Positions 26,998 through 39,239 are shown, numbered from the stretch's first letter. The stretch is 64,000 nt of DNA from Parvibaculum sp049651025 (GCF_049651025.1 NZ_JBASBH010000016.1:59019-123018), one strand, 5' to 3'. Translations and numbers: made by a program. The notes: generated by a model from the sequence alone, not told the origin.

Positions 26998-27522
26998 ATG
27001 GCCAAAGACGGAAAAGCCGACCTGATCGACCCGGCAAGCCTGCCCTATCGACCATGCGTCGGCGTCATGCTCATCAATCGCGACGGCCTCGTCTTCGTCG
27101 GCAATCGCGTGCAAAGCATCGATATCGGCCCGCTCACATGGCAGATGCCGCAAGGCGGCATCGACAAGGGCGAGGAGCCGCAAACGGCAGCCTTCCGTGA
27201 ACTGAAGGAAGAGACCGGCGTCGATGCCGACAAGGCCGAAATCATCGGCGAGGTTGCAGACTGGCTGACCTATGACCTGCCCCCTCATCTCGTCGGCCAT
27301 GCGCTGAAGGGAAAATATCGCGGCCAGAAACAGAGATGGTTCGCCATGCGCTTTCTGGGCGACGACAGCGATGTCGACATCGCCGCCGACGCGCATCAGG
27401 AATTCAGCGAATGGGCCTGGGTGTCGATCGACGAACTCACCGATCTCATCGTGCCGTTCAAGCGCGGCATCTATCAGCGCGTCGTCACCGAATTCACGCC
27501 TCTGGCAAAACCGCGCGGCTGA
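26998..27522 (+). CDS. rppH: RNA pyrophosphohydrolase
   Basis: A 174-residue Nudix hydrolase removing pyrophosphate from mRNA 5' ends to start decay. The N-terminus has LPYRPCVGVMLINRDG, WQMPQGGIDKGEEP precedes the Nudix box (AFRELKEETGV), and QRWFAMRFLG is RppH-typical. It follows the deacetylase by 14 bp and ends the long rightward run. Confidence 0.95.
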   Translation: MAKDGKADLIDPASLPYRPCVGVMLINRDGLVFVGNRVQSIDIGPLTWQMPQGGIDKGEEPQTAAFRELKEETGVDADKAEIIGEVADWLTYDLPPHLVGHALKGKYRGQKQRWFAMRFLGDDSDVDIAADAHQEFSEWAWVSIDELTDLIVPFKRGIYQRVVTEFTPLAKPRG

Positions 27523-27584
27523 TTTGCGCGGGGCATCCAGCTTCCTGCTGCTCGATAATCAGCTCACCGGCCCCGCTAAAAATT

Positions 27585-27670
27585 CCGTGTCGTCCCGGGA
27601 CTTGTTCCCGGGACCCATCTTGCCTCACTGCATTGCATAAAGATGGACTCCGGGAGAGGCTTGCGTGAGG
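27585..27670. repeat. dispersed palindromic repeat, copy 1
   Basis: Begins CCGTGTCGTCCCGGGACTTG with the inner palindrome TCCCGGGACTTGTTCCCGGGA. The same start recurs exactly at 36048 and with one change at 51475. The right half (AGATGGACTCCGGGAGAGG) is a variant of that at 36048. Intergenic, between rppH and the convergent diiron gene; REP-like. Confidence 0.8.
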
Positions 27671-27712
27671 GTCGCCTTCCTCCCTCCGAAGGCAAACGAC
27701 GGTCGGCTGCCC

Positions 27713-28537
27713 TCAGACGGCAGCGCGCGAAAGACGCCAGACGCGCAGGCGCCAGAAGGCCCAGACGCCCGACGATACTAGGCGCATGAGAAGCCCGCGC
27801 GGCGCAAGGCCGATGGCCTTGCCGACCATGGCGACAAGCCTGTCCGTATGCTGACGGCGATAAAGACCAAGCGCACGCTTCTCATATGCCTTGGCAAAAT
27901 GCGCGCGGTCATAGGGAACGCTCCCATCCGCATTCGTGTTCGCCGCGTAATAGGCATAGGAAAGCTCGTCGTCATCGGCTTCCGAAACGCGACCGATGGC
28001 AATGCGCGCCCGCGCCATGCGTGACGGCAGCTCTTCATTGAGTACCTTGAACTGCTCATAGAAAAGCTTGTAGTGGCGGAATTCGTCGGCGGCGATATTG
28101 GCCGCGATCTGGCGAAGCACCGGCTCCGTGCTCGCATCCTTGATCGCCGTGTAATAGGAGGACGTGCCGCTTTCGACGACGCAACGCGCCACAAGCTCGC
28201 CCGCGCGGCTGCCGCGCACCGAATGGATCGCCTCGAGCGGAATCGAATAGCCCGCGCGAAAGCGGTCGAACGCCGCCTGAAAATTGAAGCCCGGATCGGC
28301 AAGCTCCGCCCAGCGCGCCAGCGCCTGCCCGTGCTGGATTTCTTCCGCGCCCCATTGCTGCACCAGCGCCTTCACATCGGGCCGGTCCGCAAACACATTG
28401 CAGAGATAGGTCACATAATCGGGCGCATTGAACTCGACCATCGCCGCCGCTTTGACCGCGCACAGAATGTCGGCATCGACCTTTGAAGGATCGAAGTCGG
28501 CCCATTTGATGTCATCAAGCGTCCAGTGACGGCTCAT
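27713..28537 (-). CDS. ferritin-like diiron protein
   Basis: A 274-residue helical protein with two-His, four-carboxylate diiron spacing: Glu in AMVEFNAP (about residue 35), EEIQHG (66-71), a third Glu in VVESGTSSYY and EFRHYKLFYEQF. The pattern resembles acyl-ACP-desaturase or rubrerythrin relatives. A C-terminal hydrophobic/aromatic stretch (GVWAFWRLRVWRL) could bind membrane. Function unknown; oxidase, hydroxylase or desaturase activity are possible. Leftward, convergent with rppH and followed upstream by the atp terminator. Confidence 0.7.
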   Translation of the reverse strand: MSRHWTLDDIKWADFDPSKVDADILCAVKAAAMVEFNAPDYVTYLCNVFADRPDVKALVQQWGAEEIQHGQALARWAELADPGFNFQAAFDRFRAGYSIPLEAIHSVRGSRAGELVARCVVESGTSSYYTAIKDASTEPVLRQIAANIAADEFRHYKLFYEQFKVLNEELPSRMARARIAIGRVSEADDDELSYAYYAANTNADGSVPYDRAHFAKAYEKRALGLYRRQHTDRLVAMVGKAIGLAPRGLLMRLVSSGVWAFWRLRVWRLSRAAV

Positions 28538-28670
28538 ATTCTTTCACCCGTTCGGGCCCAAACTAGCCCGGACGCGGATTATATCGCAACGCGCCCAACC
28601 GGTTAAGCTTGCAACACGTGCCATAAAACCGCAGCCGGAACAGGACGACCCATCGAAAAGACGGACCGCC

Positions 28671-28706
28671 CAAACAAAAGAGGCGGCACTTGCGCAGCAC
28701 CGCCTC
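28671..28706 (-). terminator. terminator of the atpHAGDC operon
   Basis: On the minus strand GAGGCGG and CCGCCTC (plus 28700-28706 and 28680-28686) form a 7-bp stem followed by CTTTTGTTT (plus 28671-28679). It lies 24 nt past the atpC stop. Confidence 0.75.
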
Positions 28707-28729
28707 ATTTTACTGTCTTGTTACCGCAA

Positions 28730-29128
28730 TCAGAGCGACTGACGCAGCTCTTTCAGGTGATCCAGCGTTTCCTGAGCGAGAAGCCGCGTATCGTCGGTCT
28801 TCGCCGCTGCAACATGCGCCTGAGCCGTTGCAATCTCCTGATCGAGCGCCGCCGTGTCGAGATCGGCAAACGGGATCGCCTTTTCAGCGAGAATGGTGAG
28901 GCCCGCCGGCGTCACTTCGGCAAAACCGCCGCGCACGAAAATGCGCTGCTGGGCGCGTCCGGCGTCATCGACATTGATGATGCCGGGACGCAGCACGGCC
29001 ACGAGAGGCGAGTGACCGGCAAGCACGCCGAAGTCGCCTTCCTTGCCAGGCACGGTCACCATGTCGACATTCTCCGAGAGGAGAAGCCGTTCGGGCGACA
29101 CGAGGTCGAAGTGAAGCTTGTCAGCCAT
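28730..29128 (-). CDS. atpC: F1 ATP synthase epsilon subunit
   Basis: A 132-residue central-stalk subunit. Starts ADKLHFDLVSPERLLLSENVDMVTVPGKEGDFGVLAGHSPLV, the beta-sandwich signature, and ends with a helical hairpin. Last gene of atpHAGDC, 20 bp after atpD. No F0 genes are nearby, as usual in Alphaproteobacteria where they form a separate operon. Confidence 0.96.
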   Translation of the reverse strand: MADKLHFDLVSPERLLLSENVDMVTVPGKEGDFGVLAGHSPLVAVLRPGIINVDDAGRAQQRIFVRGGFAEVTPAGLTILAEKAIPFADLDTAALDQEIATAQAHVAAAKTDDTRLLAQETLDHLKELRQSL

Positions 29129-29148
29129 AAACCCTTACCCGACCTTGC

Positions 29149-30585
<1,437 letters not shown>

Positions 30586-30620
30586 GGCATTTCCTTCATC
30601 TTCCCCAGGGGGACGTATCT

Positions 30621-31505
30621 TTAGAGGGCTTCAGCGCCCGAAATGATTTCGATCAGTTCTTTGGTAATCATCGCCTGGCGCGAACGGTTATACGTGATGT
30701 TCAGCTTCTTGATCATCTCGCCCGCATTGCGCGTCGCATTGTCCATCGCCGACATCTTGGCGCCGAATTCACCTGCGACGTTTTCCAGAAGCGCCTTGAA
30801 AATCTGCACTTCGAGATTGCGCGGCAGCAGGTCTTTCAGGATCTCGGTCTCGTCAGGCTCGTAGTCGTAAACCGCGCCGCCAAGATCGACGCCGCCCTTG
30901 GCCGAAGTCGGCACGCTTGCCGGAATGAGCTGCTGTGCGGTCGGCACCTGCGTCACGACGTTGACGAACTTCGAGAAGAAGAGCGTCGCCACGTCGAACT
31001 CGCCCGCATCGAACATCGTCAGAACCGTCTGCGCGACATCTTCCGCCTGGGCAAAGCCTATCTGGCGAATGCCCGTGAACTCGTAGGACTTCACGATCTT
31101 GTCGCTGAAGAAACGCTTCAGCGTGTCGCGACCCTTGCGGCCCACAGTGAGGATCTTCACCGTCTTGCCTTCGCGAATGAGCTTGAAGATATGCTCACGC
31201 GCCAGGCGGGCGATCGACGAGTTGAAGCCGCCGCAAAGTCCGCGATCAGCGGTTGCGACGATGACCAGATGAACCTGATCGCTTCCCGTTCCGGCCAGAA
31301 GAGCAGGCGCGCCGGGCTTGCCCGCCATGCCTGCCGCCAGATTGGCAAGCACGCTTTCCATGCGTTCCGCATAAGGCCGCGCAGCTTCCGCAGCGTCTTG
31401 CGCACGGCGCAGTTTCGCGGCGGCCACCATCTGCATGGCCTTCGTGATTTTCTGCGTCGCTTTCACGCTCGCGATGCGGTTTCTGAGGTCTTTGAGGCTC
31501 GCCAT
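30621..31505 (-). CDS. atpG: F1 ATP synthase gamma subunit
   Basis: A 294-residue rotor subunit. The N-terminal coiled-coil helix MASLKDLRNRIASVKATQKI and C-terminal helix (MDNATRNAGEMIKKL...YNRSRQAMITKELIEIISGAEAL) pair in the central shaft. Position 36 bp before atpD is standard. Confidence 0.97.
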   Translation of the reverse strand: MASLKDLRNRIASVKATQKITKAMQMVAAAKLRRAQDAAEAARPYAERMESVLANLAAGMAGKPGAPALLAGTGSDQVHLVIVATADRGLCGGFNSSIARLAREHIFKLIREGKTVKILTVGRKGRDTLKRFFSDKIVKSYEFTGIRQIGFAQAEDVAQTVLTMFDAGEFDVATLFFSKFVNVVTQVPTAQQLIPASVPTSAKGGVDLGGAVYDYEPDETEILKDLLPRNLEVQIFKALLENVAGEFGAKMSAMDNATRNAGEMIKKLNITYNRSRQAMITKELIEIISGAEAL

Positions 31506-31536
31506 TTGCCCTTACCTAGGTTCGCTGTGGTTCAGC

Positions 31537-33065
<1,529 letters not shown>

Positions 33066-33066
<1 letters not shown>

Positions 33067-33623
33067 CAGGAGGCCTCTTTCATGGCAAGCTTGAGAGAAG
33101 TGAGTTTGGTCTTGAGAGACGAATCGATCATCCGGCTCCCGACCTTGACGATGAGCCCGCCGAGGAGCCCCGCGTCGACTTTTGCGTCGATCTGAACATC
33201 GCGACCCGTGGCAGCTTTAAGCGACTGCTTGAGGCTCGCGACCTGCGCATCCGAAAGCGGATGAGCGGAAGTGACATCGGCCGTGATCTCGCCGCGCTTG
33301 GCCGCCAGAAGGCGGTTGAAGCCCGTAATCATGTCGGGCAGCGCGAAAAGACGGCGATTCTGGATGACCAGGCCCGCAAAGCGCGCGACCAGGCCCTTGA
33401 TGCCTGCGCGTTCCAGGATCGCGGCAAAGGCGCGCCCCTGTTCGCCGGCGCTGAAAACGGGGCTCGCCACGAGACGGCGGAAATCCTCGCTCCCGTTGAT
33501 GAGCGATGTGACGCGCGCGAGATCGCTCGCGGTCGCGTCGAGGTGGCCTTCGCTTTCGGCGAGCTCGAAGAGCGCCGTAGCGTAGCGGCCAGCCATGCCT
33601 GAAACGTGATGATCGGATGCCAA
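33066..33623 (-). CDS. atpH: F1 ATP synthase delta subunit
   Basis: A 185-residue peripheral-stalk subunit (OSCP-like). The reading frame starts with TTG at 33623, giving ASDHHVSGMAGRYATALFELAESEG; this N-terminus resembles related delta subunits, which favours it over the ATG at 33596, but no strong ribosome site precedes either. Conserved GRDVQIDAKVDAGLLGGLIVKVGSRMIDSS marks the C-terminal domain. First gene of the operon. Confidence 0.92.
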
Positions 33624-33815
33624 ATTGAGGCTCGCTGGGTTTCCGTGAAAATCACCGCATCTGCCTTATTCAGCGATGCGACAACCACTTGAAATCATTA
33701 GTTTATTTTTACCGAATAGGACATGTCTCAACCCACAGTCCCCAAGGGCGGGGGTTAGGTAACACATGGGCATGGGCAGCGCAACACGGTCGCCAGGGAA
33801 ATGGCGGAGATGCGG

Positions 33816-33868
33816 CATTTTGGGCATGGCAAAATGTCGCCGGGCAGGCCGCACGCGGCCCCTGCCGG
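33816..33868 (-). terminator. two hairpins downstream of the FkbM fusion gene
   Basis: CATTTTG/CAAAATG arms at 33816-33822 and 33830-33836, and a GC-rich stem at about 33844-33865 (GCAGG-CCGC with GCGG-CCTGC). Together they lie just past the leftward FkbM gene; the T-run is short, so termination is only probable. Confidence 0.35.
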
Positions 33869-33895
33869 GATGCAGAATCGCTCAGGCTTTATGGA

Positions 33896-35218
33896 TCAGG
33901 CGGCCACGGCCACGAAATTCACCGCATTGATGCAGTGGAAACTCGTCGCGACCTTGTAGCCATGCGTGTCGCACCAGGCCTCGAAGTCGGGGATTTTGGG
34001 CCTGAAGACTTCGACCATCAGCACCGGCTTGTCGCGCTGGATCAGCTTTTCGGCGCCCTTGAGCACATCGAATTCCATGCCCTCGACGTCGATCTTCATG
34101 AAATCGACCGTCTCGCCCGCCAGCGTTTCGTCCAGCGGAAAGACTTCCAGCTCGCCGCCGCCCTGCGTCAGCCGGGCCGCGCCGAGATTGTTCTCGCCGG
34201 GCAGCATGACGGCAAACTTGCCATATTCGGCGCCCGCGCCGATGCCGATGCCGCGCTCGTCCACGACGCCTTCAAGCTTGTTCGCGCGAATATTTTCCGT
34301 CAGCAGCCGCACCGCATCCGGGTTCGGCTCGAAGGGGAAAATCTTCTTCGGCTTCATGTGCTGAGCATAGAAGACCAGATGATTGCCGACATTTGCCCCC
34401 ACCTCGACGATGGTCTTGCCGCGCCCGATCATGGCGCGCAGCGTCGTCAGCTCCTCGATCTCGAAAAAATATCCATGCCCGTGATGGTGCTGAATGATAT
34501 CGAAAGGATTGTCGACGCGAAACCACGCTACCTTTTCATCGAAGGTCACATCGCACATCAGCACGCGGTCGCGGCAGCAATCGAGAACGAGCGTTTCGAT
34601 GACCTTGTCGCGAAGCAGGCTTTCCGCTGTCGGCAAGGCCGCCGCTGCCGGACGCCGCTCGATTGAAAACACATGCGCGACCTTGGCGCAGCGATATTGC
34701 GACCAGAGGTCGAGGTAATATTTATAGTCCTCGCCCGCATCCATCCCCGTGTCGAAGCGCACCGCATCGGCGCATTCCGTGCGAACGAAATGCCCCATCC
34801 GCAATGTGCTGTCGGGTGCGCAGCGCAGAATGGTTTCGATATTGTTCGCCGTCGGCAATTGATTGGCACGCAGAGCAATATCGTTGGTGCCGATGGTGTT
34901 CTCGCAAATATTGCCCCACACCGCATCGAGCCCGGCGTGATAATGCGCAACATCGGCGAAGGCCGAAGCGTTCAGTAGATCGCGTGGATCGAGAAAGAAA
35001 ATCCACTCGCAATTTCGGCTACGCGCAATGTCGATCCCCGTATTTCGTCGCTCGGCTGGCGTCATCGCGCCTGTCGTATCCCACACGGGCACGATCTCGA
35101 AGCCGCTGAAAGGCCCCTGTCCATGCGCCCATGCCCGCTCGACAGAGGGGCAACTCACATCGAAATCGGATTGCTGGTCAGGGCCGATTGGAATGACGAC
35201 AGCGCATTTCATGGGCAT
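33896..35218 (-). CDS. glycosyltransferase-like / FkbM methyltransferase fusion
   Basis: A 440-residue two-domain protein. Residues 1 to about 210 resemble a GT-A fold (KCAVVIPIGPDQQ, ERRNTGIDIARSRNCEWIFFLDPRD, AGEDYKYYLDLW). Residues about 255-435 are an FkbM-type SAM methyltransferase (GKTIVEVGANVGNHLVFYA, IFPFEPNPDAVRLL, DFMKIDVEGMEFDVLKGA). No membrane segment. With the glycosyltransferase 42 bp upstream it likely builds an O-methylated surface glycan, but sugar and acceptor are unknown. The N-terminal assignment is weaker than the C-terminal one. Confidence 0.8.
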   Translation of the reverse strand: MPMKCAVVIPIGPDQQSDFDVSCPSVERAWAHGQGPFSGFEIVPVWDTTGAMTPAERRNTGIDIARSRNCEWIFFLDPRDLLNASAFADVAHYHAGLDAVWGNICENTIGTNDIALRANQLPTANNIETILRCAPDSTLRMGHFVRTECADAVRFDTGMDAGEDYKYYLDLWSQYRCAKVAHVFSIERRPAAAALPTAESLLRDKVIETLVLDCCRDRVLMCDVTFDEKVAWFRVDNPFDIIQHHHGHGYFFEIEELTTLRAMIGRGKTIVEVGANVGNHLVFYAQHMKPKKIFPFEPNPDAVRLLTENIRANKLEGVVDERGIGIGAGAEYGKFAVMLPGENNLGAARLTQGGGELEVFPLDETLAGETVDFMKIDVEGMEFDVLKGAEKLIQRDKPVLMVEVFRPKIPDFEAWCDTHGYKVATSFHCINAVNFVAVAA

Positions 35219-35260
35219 TCTCGATTGAGTTGGCGGACAAAAATAAAGTGACGAAGAAAC

Positions 35261-35941
35261 TCAGCGCCAGTGCTGCTGAACCCAGCCGACCTGCGACAGT
35301 TCGTGCGGCTTGGGGCGCCCGTGGAAATTGACGATGCGAACATGGGCGTCGATATCTGATGGCACCTGAAGCGTCTCACCCTCCACCACGCAAACCTCGA
35401 AGCGGAAAGATCTGACGGCGCCCGGCACAGCTTCGTCGATGAAGTAGATGTCCTTCATCTGCTGCCAGATATAAAGCTGGTCGCCGCCCTCAAGCTCGAA
35501 CACGCCCGGCAGGTCGCGGCAGAAGGCGTCATAGATGAATGAAAGTTCCGGCGCGCGATAATAGAGCCAGGACGAATTCACCTGCGAGCCCATCCAGCGC
35601 AGCGGATCGCGATAGGCGCAAAGACGCGCGCGCGATTTGCGGCACGTCTCGAGAAGCGGCGTCAGGTCGCCGGTAATGATCTGGTCGATATCGAGATAAA
35701 GCGTCTCGCCTTGCGGCATGACGGGCGAGAACAAAAAAATCTTGTTCCACCAGCCCGGCACATCGAATGGCGGCGCGATGACCTTGATTTCAGGATCGAG
35801 GCCGGTCGGGTCTTCCGTGATGCAATAGAGATCAAACGGCTCGGCCAGATGCCGCGTGAGCATCGACAGCATGCGGTTGACGTAATCGGCAGGATAGGCC
35901 GAACCGTATTTGACGGTGGCCACATTGAGACGGGGCGCCAT
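35261..35941 (-). CDS. glycosyltransferase (GT8-like)
   Basis: A 226-residue protein with a nucleotide-sugar transferase pattern: LNVATVKYGSAYPADYVNRML at the N-terminus, the metal-binding motif LYLDIDQIITGDL near residue 85, and GGDQLYIWQQM later, as in GT8/Gnt-like enzymes. The C-terminal VRIVNFHGRPKPHEL supports this. It is first in a two-gene leftward operon, with a CtrA-like box 46 bp upstream. Sugar and acceptor are unknown. Confidence 0.75.
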   Translation of the reverse strand: MAPRLNVATVKYGSAYPADYVNRMLSMLTRHLAEPFDLYCITEDPTGLDPEIKVIAPPFDVPGWWNKIFLFSPVMPQGETLYLDIDQIITGDLTPLLETCRKSRARLCAYRDPLRWMGSQVNSSWLYYRAPELSFIYDAFCRDLPGVFELEGGDQLYIWQQMKDIYFIDEAVPGAVRSFRFEVCVVEGETLQVPSDIDAHVRIVNFHGRPKPHELSQVGWVQQHWR

Positions 35942-35986
35942 TTAGATCCTCGTGACGACGGACCGTGCGATTGAACGCCCTCATGG

Positions 35987-36001
35987 TTAATCCGGCGTTA
36001 A
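35987..36001. promoter_or_regulatory. CtrA-like binding box
   Basis: TTAA-TCCGGCG-TTAA, an exact match to the TTAA-N7-TTAA consensus of the alphaproteobacterial cell-cycle regulator CtrA, 46 bp upstream of the glycosyltransferase ATG. In this GC-rich DNA such a match is rare by chance. Confidence 0.45.
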
Positions 36002-36047
36002 GTCTGATCAGGGAAAGGAATCCGACGCCCGAAGCGCCAGTAAAACG

Positions 36048-36137
36048 CCGTGTCGTCCCGGGACTTGTTCCCGGGACCCATCGCTATCGGCGGGGCGTGA
36101 AGAAGATGGACCCCGGGTCAAGCCCGGGGTGACGCCT
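36048..36137. repeat. dispersed palindromic repeat, copy 2
   Basis: Left half CCGTGTCGTCCCGGGACTTG is identical to copy 1 at 27585. The right half ends with a second palindrome ACCCCGGGTCAAGCCCGGGGT. It lies downstream of priA on the minus strand and may act as an mRNA 3' element. Confidence 0.8.
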
Positions 36138-36170
36138 TGGGGTGAGGCCAGCGCGCCGTCCAGGCAATCT

Positions 36171-38348
36171 CTACAGAAAACTATAGGGATCTATATCGAC
36201 CGAAACCCGCACCGCGCCGGGCACCTTCAAGGGTCCGAGCCAGGCCTGCATATAGGCCTGAATATTGACGTTGCGCGTCGCCTTCACCAGAAAGCGCAGC
36301 CGCGTCCGCCCGCGCAGCAGCGCCAGTGGCGCAGGCGCGGGCCCAAGCACCGAAATATTTTCCGCCCTCGGCGCTGCCCGCGCCAGTTCCCGCGCCCATT
36401 TCTGCGCCAGCGCCGCATTGGTGGAGGAGACGACGACGCCCGCAAGCCGCCCGAATGGCGGCAGGCTCACCCTTTCGCGCGCTTCCGATTCGCGCGCGAG
36501 GAACGCATCCCGGTCGCCCGCCACCAGCGCCCGCATCACCGTATGCTCGGGCATATAGGTCTGCAGATAGACCCGGCCCGGCCGCTCCGCGCGCCCTGCC
36601 CGCCCCGCCACCTGCTGCAAAAGCTGGAACGTGCGCTCCGCCGCGCGCAGATCGCCATTCTCAAGCCCGAGATCGGCATCGACGACGCCGACAACGGTAA
36701 GCCATGGAAAATGATGCCCCTTGGCGACGATCTGCGTCCCGATGACGATATCGACCTCGCGCGCCTCGATGGCGCGAAACGCCTCTTCGTGAGAAAGCGG
36801 CCCGCGCAGATTGTCGCTCGACAAGACGCTCGTGCGTGCCTCGGGGAAAAGCTCCGCCACTTCCTCCGCGATGCGCTCCACGCCCGGCCCGCAGGCGATG
36901 AGCGATTCTTCCGCGCCGCATGACGGGCAAGCCTTCGGCACCGGCGCCGTATATCCGCAATGATGGCAGACGAGTTCGCGGCGAAAGCGATGCTCGACAA
37001 GCCATGCCGTGCATTGCGGACATTCGATGCGATGCCCGCAAGTCCGGCACAAGGTCAGCGGCGCATAACCGCGACGATTGAGAAACAACATCGCCTGCTC
37101 GCCCGCCGCAAGCGCCGCGCCGATTTCCGCAACGAGCTTCGGCGCCAGCCAGCGCCCGCGCTCCGGCGGATCGTTGCGCATGTCGATGGCGATGATCGTC
37201 GGCATCTCCGCCGCGCCATGTCGCTGCGCCAGCGCCACGCGCTCATAGCGCCCCTGCTCGACATTCACCGCCGTCTCAAGCGAAGGCGTCGCCGAACTCA
37301 ATATGATCGGAAAGGACCCGAGCGACGCACGCACCACCGCCATGTCGCGCGCGTGATAGGTCACGCCCTCATCCTGCTTGAACGCCGCCTCATGCTCTTC
37401 ATCGACGACGATGAGCCCGAGTTCGGCAAACGGCAGAAACAGCGCCGAGCGTGCACCGACGACGACACGCGCGCGCCCCTCTGCCACACCGCGCCAGACG
37501 CGCGTGCGCTCGCGCGTCGAAAGTTCCGAATGCCACTCCGCAGGCTTGACGCCGAACCGCGCCTCGAAGCGAGCGAGAAACTGGCTCGTCAGCGCAATCT
37601 CCGGCAGCAGGATCAGCGCCTGCCGTCCCTGCCGCAGCGCCTCCGCCACTGCCTCGAAATAAACTTCCGTCTTTCCAGAACCCGTCACGCCATCAAGCAG
37701 CAGCGCCGAAAAACTTTTCTGCGCAACACGCGCGCGCAACACCTCTGCGGCCTCCGCCTGCTCGGCAGAGAGCGATTTGCCCGCACTCGCAAAATCAATC
37801 TCGGGAAACGCCGCCTCGCCCGGCAGTTCCACAGGCACCAGCGCACCTGCATCGACAAGCCCGCGCACCACCCCGTCCGAAACGCCAGCCTCTTCGGCGA
37901 GTTCGCGCACCGTCCGCGCAAACTGGTCCGCAGCGGTCTCGACGACACGCATCCGCGCAGGCGTCATCCGCGCCGGCCGCGTATCAACGAGCCGATAGGC
38001 AATGCGCATGCGCTGCGGCTCCAGCGCACCCGGCGCACGTATGGCGAGTCGCATCACCGAGCCACGCGGAGAGAGAGTATATTGCGACATCCAGTCGATG
38101 AACCGCCGCGACGCTTCCGGCATGGGCGGCACGTCGAGCACTTCGCGAATGGGCTTCAGCCGTTTTGCGTCAAACGTCCCCGTCCCCTCGCCCCAGACGA
38201 CGCCCAGAATTTCCTGTGCCCCCAAAGGCACAATGACGTAAGAGCCCGGCTCCGCAATTAACCCGGCAGGAACCTCATAGTCGTAAGGTTCTGGCAGGGC
38301 GAGCGGAACAAGAACGCTGACGCTTTTTCTGGAGGGGTTAACGGACAT
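36171..38348 (-). CDS. priA: primosomal protein N' (replication restart helicase)
   Basis: A 725-residue DEAH-type helicase that reloads the replisome at stalled forks. The N-terminal DNA-binding part has YDYEVPAG and GSYVIVPLG; the helicase core has GVTGSGKTEVYFEA (Walker A) and VDEEHEAAF; a zinc region contains CRTCGHRIECPQC and CHHCGY...CPSCG, eight cysteines. Divergent from tal across 227 bp. GTTAACGG occurs twice, at 38337-38344 (inside codons 3-5) and 38362-38369. Confidence 0.97.
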   Translation of the reverse strand: MSVNPSRKSVSVLVPLALPEPYDYEVPAGLIAEPGSYVIVPLGAQEILGVVWGEGTGTFDAKRLKPIREVLDVPPMPEASRRFIDWMSQYTLSPRGSVMRLAIRAPGALEPQRMRIAYRLVDTRPARMTPARMRVVETAADQFARTVRELAEEAGVSDGVVRGLVDAGALVPVELPGEAAFPEIDFASAGKSLSAEQAEAAEVLRARVAQKSFSALLLDGVTGSGKTEVYFEAVAEALRQGRQALILLPEIALTSQFLARFEARFGVKPAEWHSELSTRERTRVWRGVAEGRARVVVGARSALFLPFAELGLIVVDEEHEAAFKQDEGVTYHARDMAVVRASLGSFPIILSSATPSLETAVNVEQGRYERVALAQRHGAAEMPTIIAIDMRNDPPERGRWLAPKLVAEIGAALAAGEQAMLFLNRRGYAPLTLCRTCGHRIECPQCTAWLVEHRFRRELVCHHCGYTAPVPKACPSCGAEESLIACGPGVERIAEEVAELFPEARTSVLSSDNLRGPLSHEEAFRAIEAREVDIVIGTQIVAKGHHFPWLTVVGVVDADLGLENGDLRAAERTFQLLQQVAGRAGRAERPGRVYLQTYMPEHTVMRALVAGDRDAFLARESEARERVSLPPFGRLAGVVVSSTNAALAQKWARELARAAPRAENISVLGPAPAPLALLRGRTRLRFLVKATRNVNIQAYMQAWLGPLKVPGAVRVSVDIDPYSFL

Positions 38349-38575
38349 CCGGTCCCGGTTTGTTAACGGCAGGTCTGGCGATTGCGAGAAAATTCAAAGC
38401 CGAACGGATAGTGTAACCTCTAATAAAGCAAGCAGAACATCGGCGCTTGCAAGCGAGCGCCGGAGGCGTCACAAGGGCAACCCGACCGGGGCTAAAAAAG
38501 AAACATTGCGCCGCGCGACCGACTGGATTGTCATACGGGCCATCGAAACCGCAGATAACAAGAGACGAAGCCCTC

Positions 38576-39229
38576 ATGAAGTTTTTTGTCGATACCGCCG
38601 ACATCGCCGACATCAAGGATCTGGCCTCGACAGGTCTTCTCGACGGCGTCACCACCAACCCGTCGCTGATCGCAAAATCCGGCCGCAACTTCCTTGAAGT
38701 CGTCGAGGAAATCTGCGGCATCGTCGAAGGTCCTGTCAGCGCCGAAGTCACCGCCCTCGATGTCGACACCATGCTCGCCGAAGGCCGCAAGCTTGCAAAG
38801 CTCGCCAAAAATATCGCCGTCAAGGTGCCGCTCACCTGGGACGGCCTCAAGGCCTGCAAGGTGCTGACCGGCGAAGGCACCATGGTGAACGTGACGCTTT
38901 GCTTCTCGGCCAATCAGGCGCTGCTCGCCGCCAAGGCTGGCGCTACCTTTATCTCGCCTTTCATCGGCCGCCTCGACGACATCAATCTCGATGGCATGGA
39001 ACTCATTCACGAGATCCGCACCATCTATGACAATTACGACTACGCGACCCAGATTCTCGCTGCCTCGATCCGCACGGCCAACCACGTGAAAGAAGTGGCG
39101 ATGCTTGGCGCCGACGTCGCGACAGTGCCGCCCGCCGTGCTGCGCAGCCTTGTAAACCACCCGCTGACCGACAAGGGGCTTGAACAGTTCCTCGCCGATT
39201 GGAAGAAGACCGGACAGAAGATCCTTTAA
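38576..39229 (+). CDS. tal: transaldolase (TalC / fructose-6-phosphate aldolase type)
   Basis: A 217-residue short transaldolase. MKFFVDTADIADIKDLASTGLLDGVTTNPS opens it; the Schiff-base lysine is K83 in AVKVPLTWDG; CFSANQALLAAKAGATFISPFIGRLDD follows. The start at 38576 is preceded by a weak GACGAAG; the frame upstream is non-coding. It links the pentose phosphate pathway and glycolysis. First of tal-DUF484-xerC. Confidence 0.94.
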   Translation: MKFFVDTADIADIKDLASTGLLDGVTTNPSLIAKSGRNFLEVVEEICGIVEGPVSAEVTALDVDTMLAEGRKLAKLAKNIAVKVPLTWDGLKACKVLTGEGTMVNVTLCFSANQALLAAKAGATFISPFIGRLDDINLDGMELIHEIRTIYDNYDYATQILAASIRTANHVKEVAMLGADVATVPPAVLRSLVNHPLTDKGLEQFLADWKKTGQKIL

Positions 39230-39239
39230 GGGAACCCTT

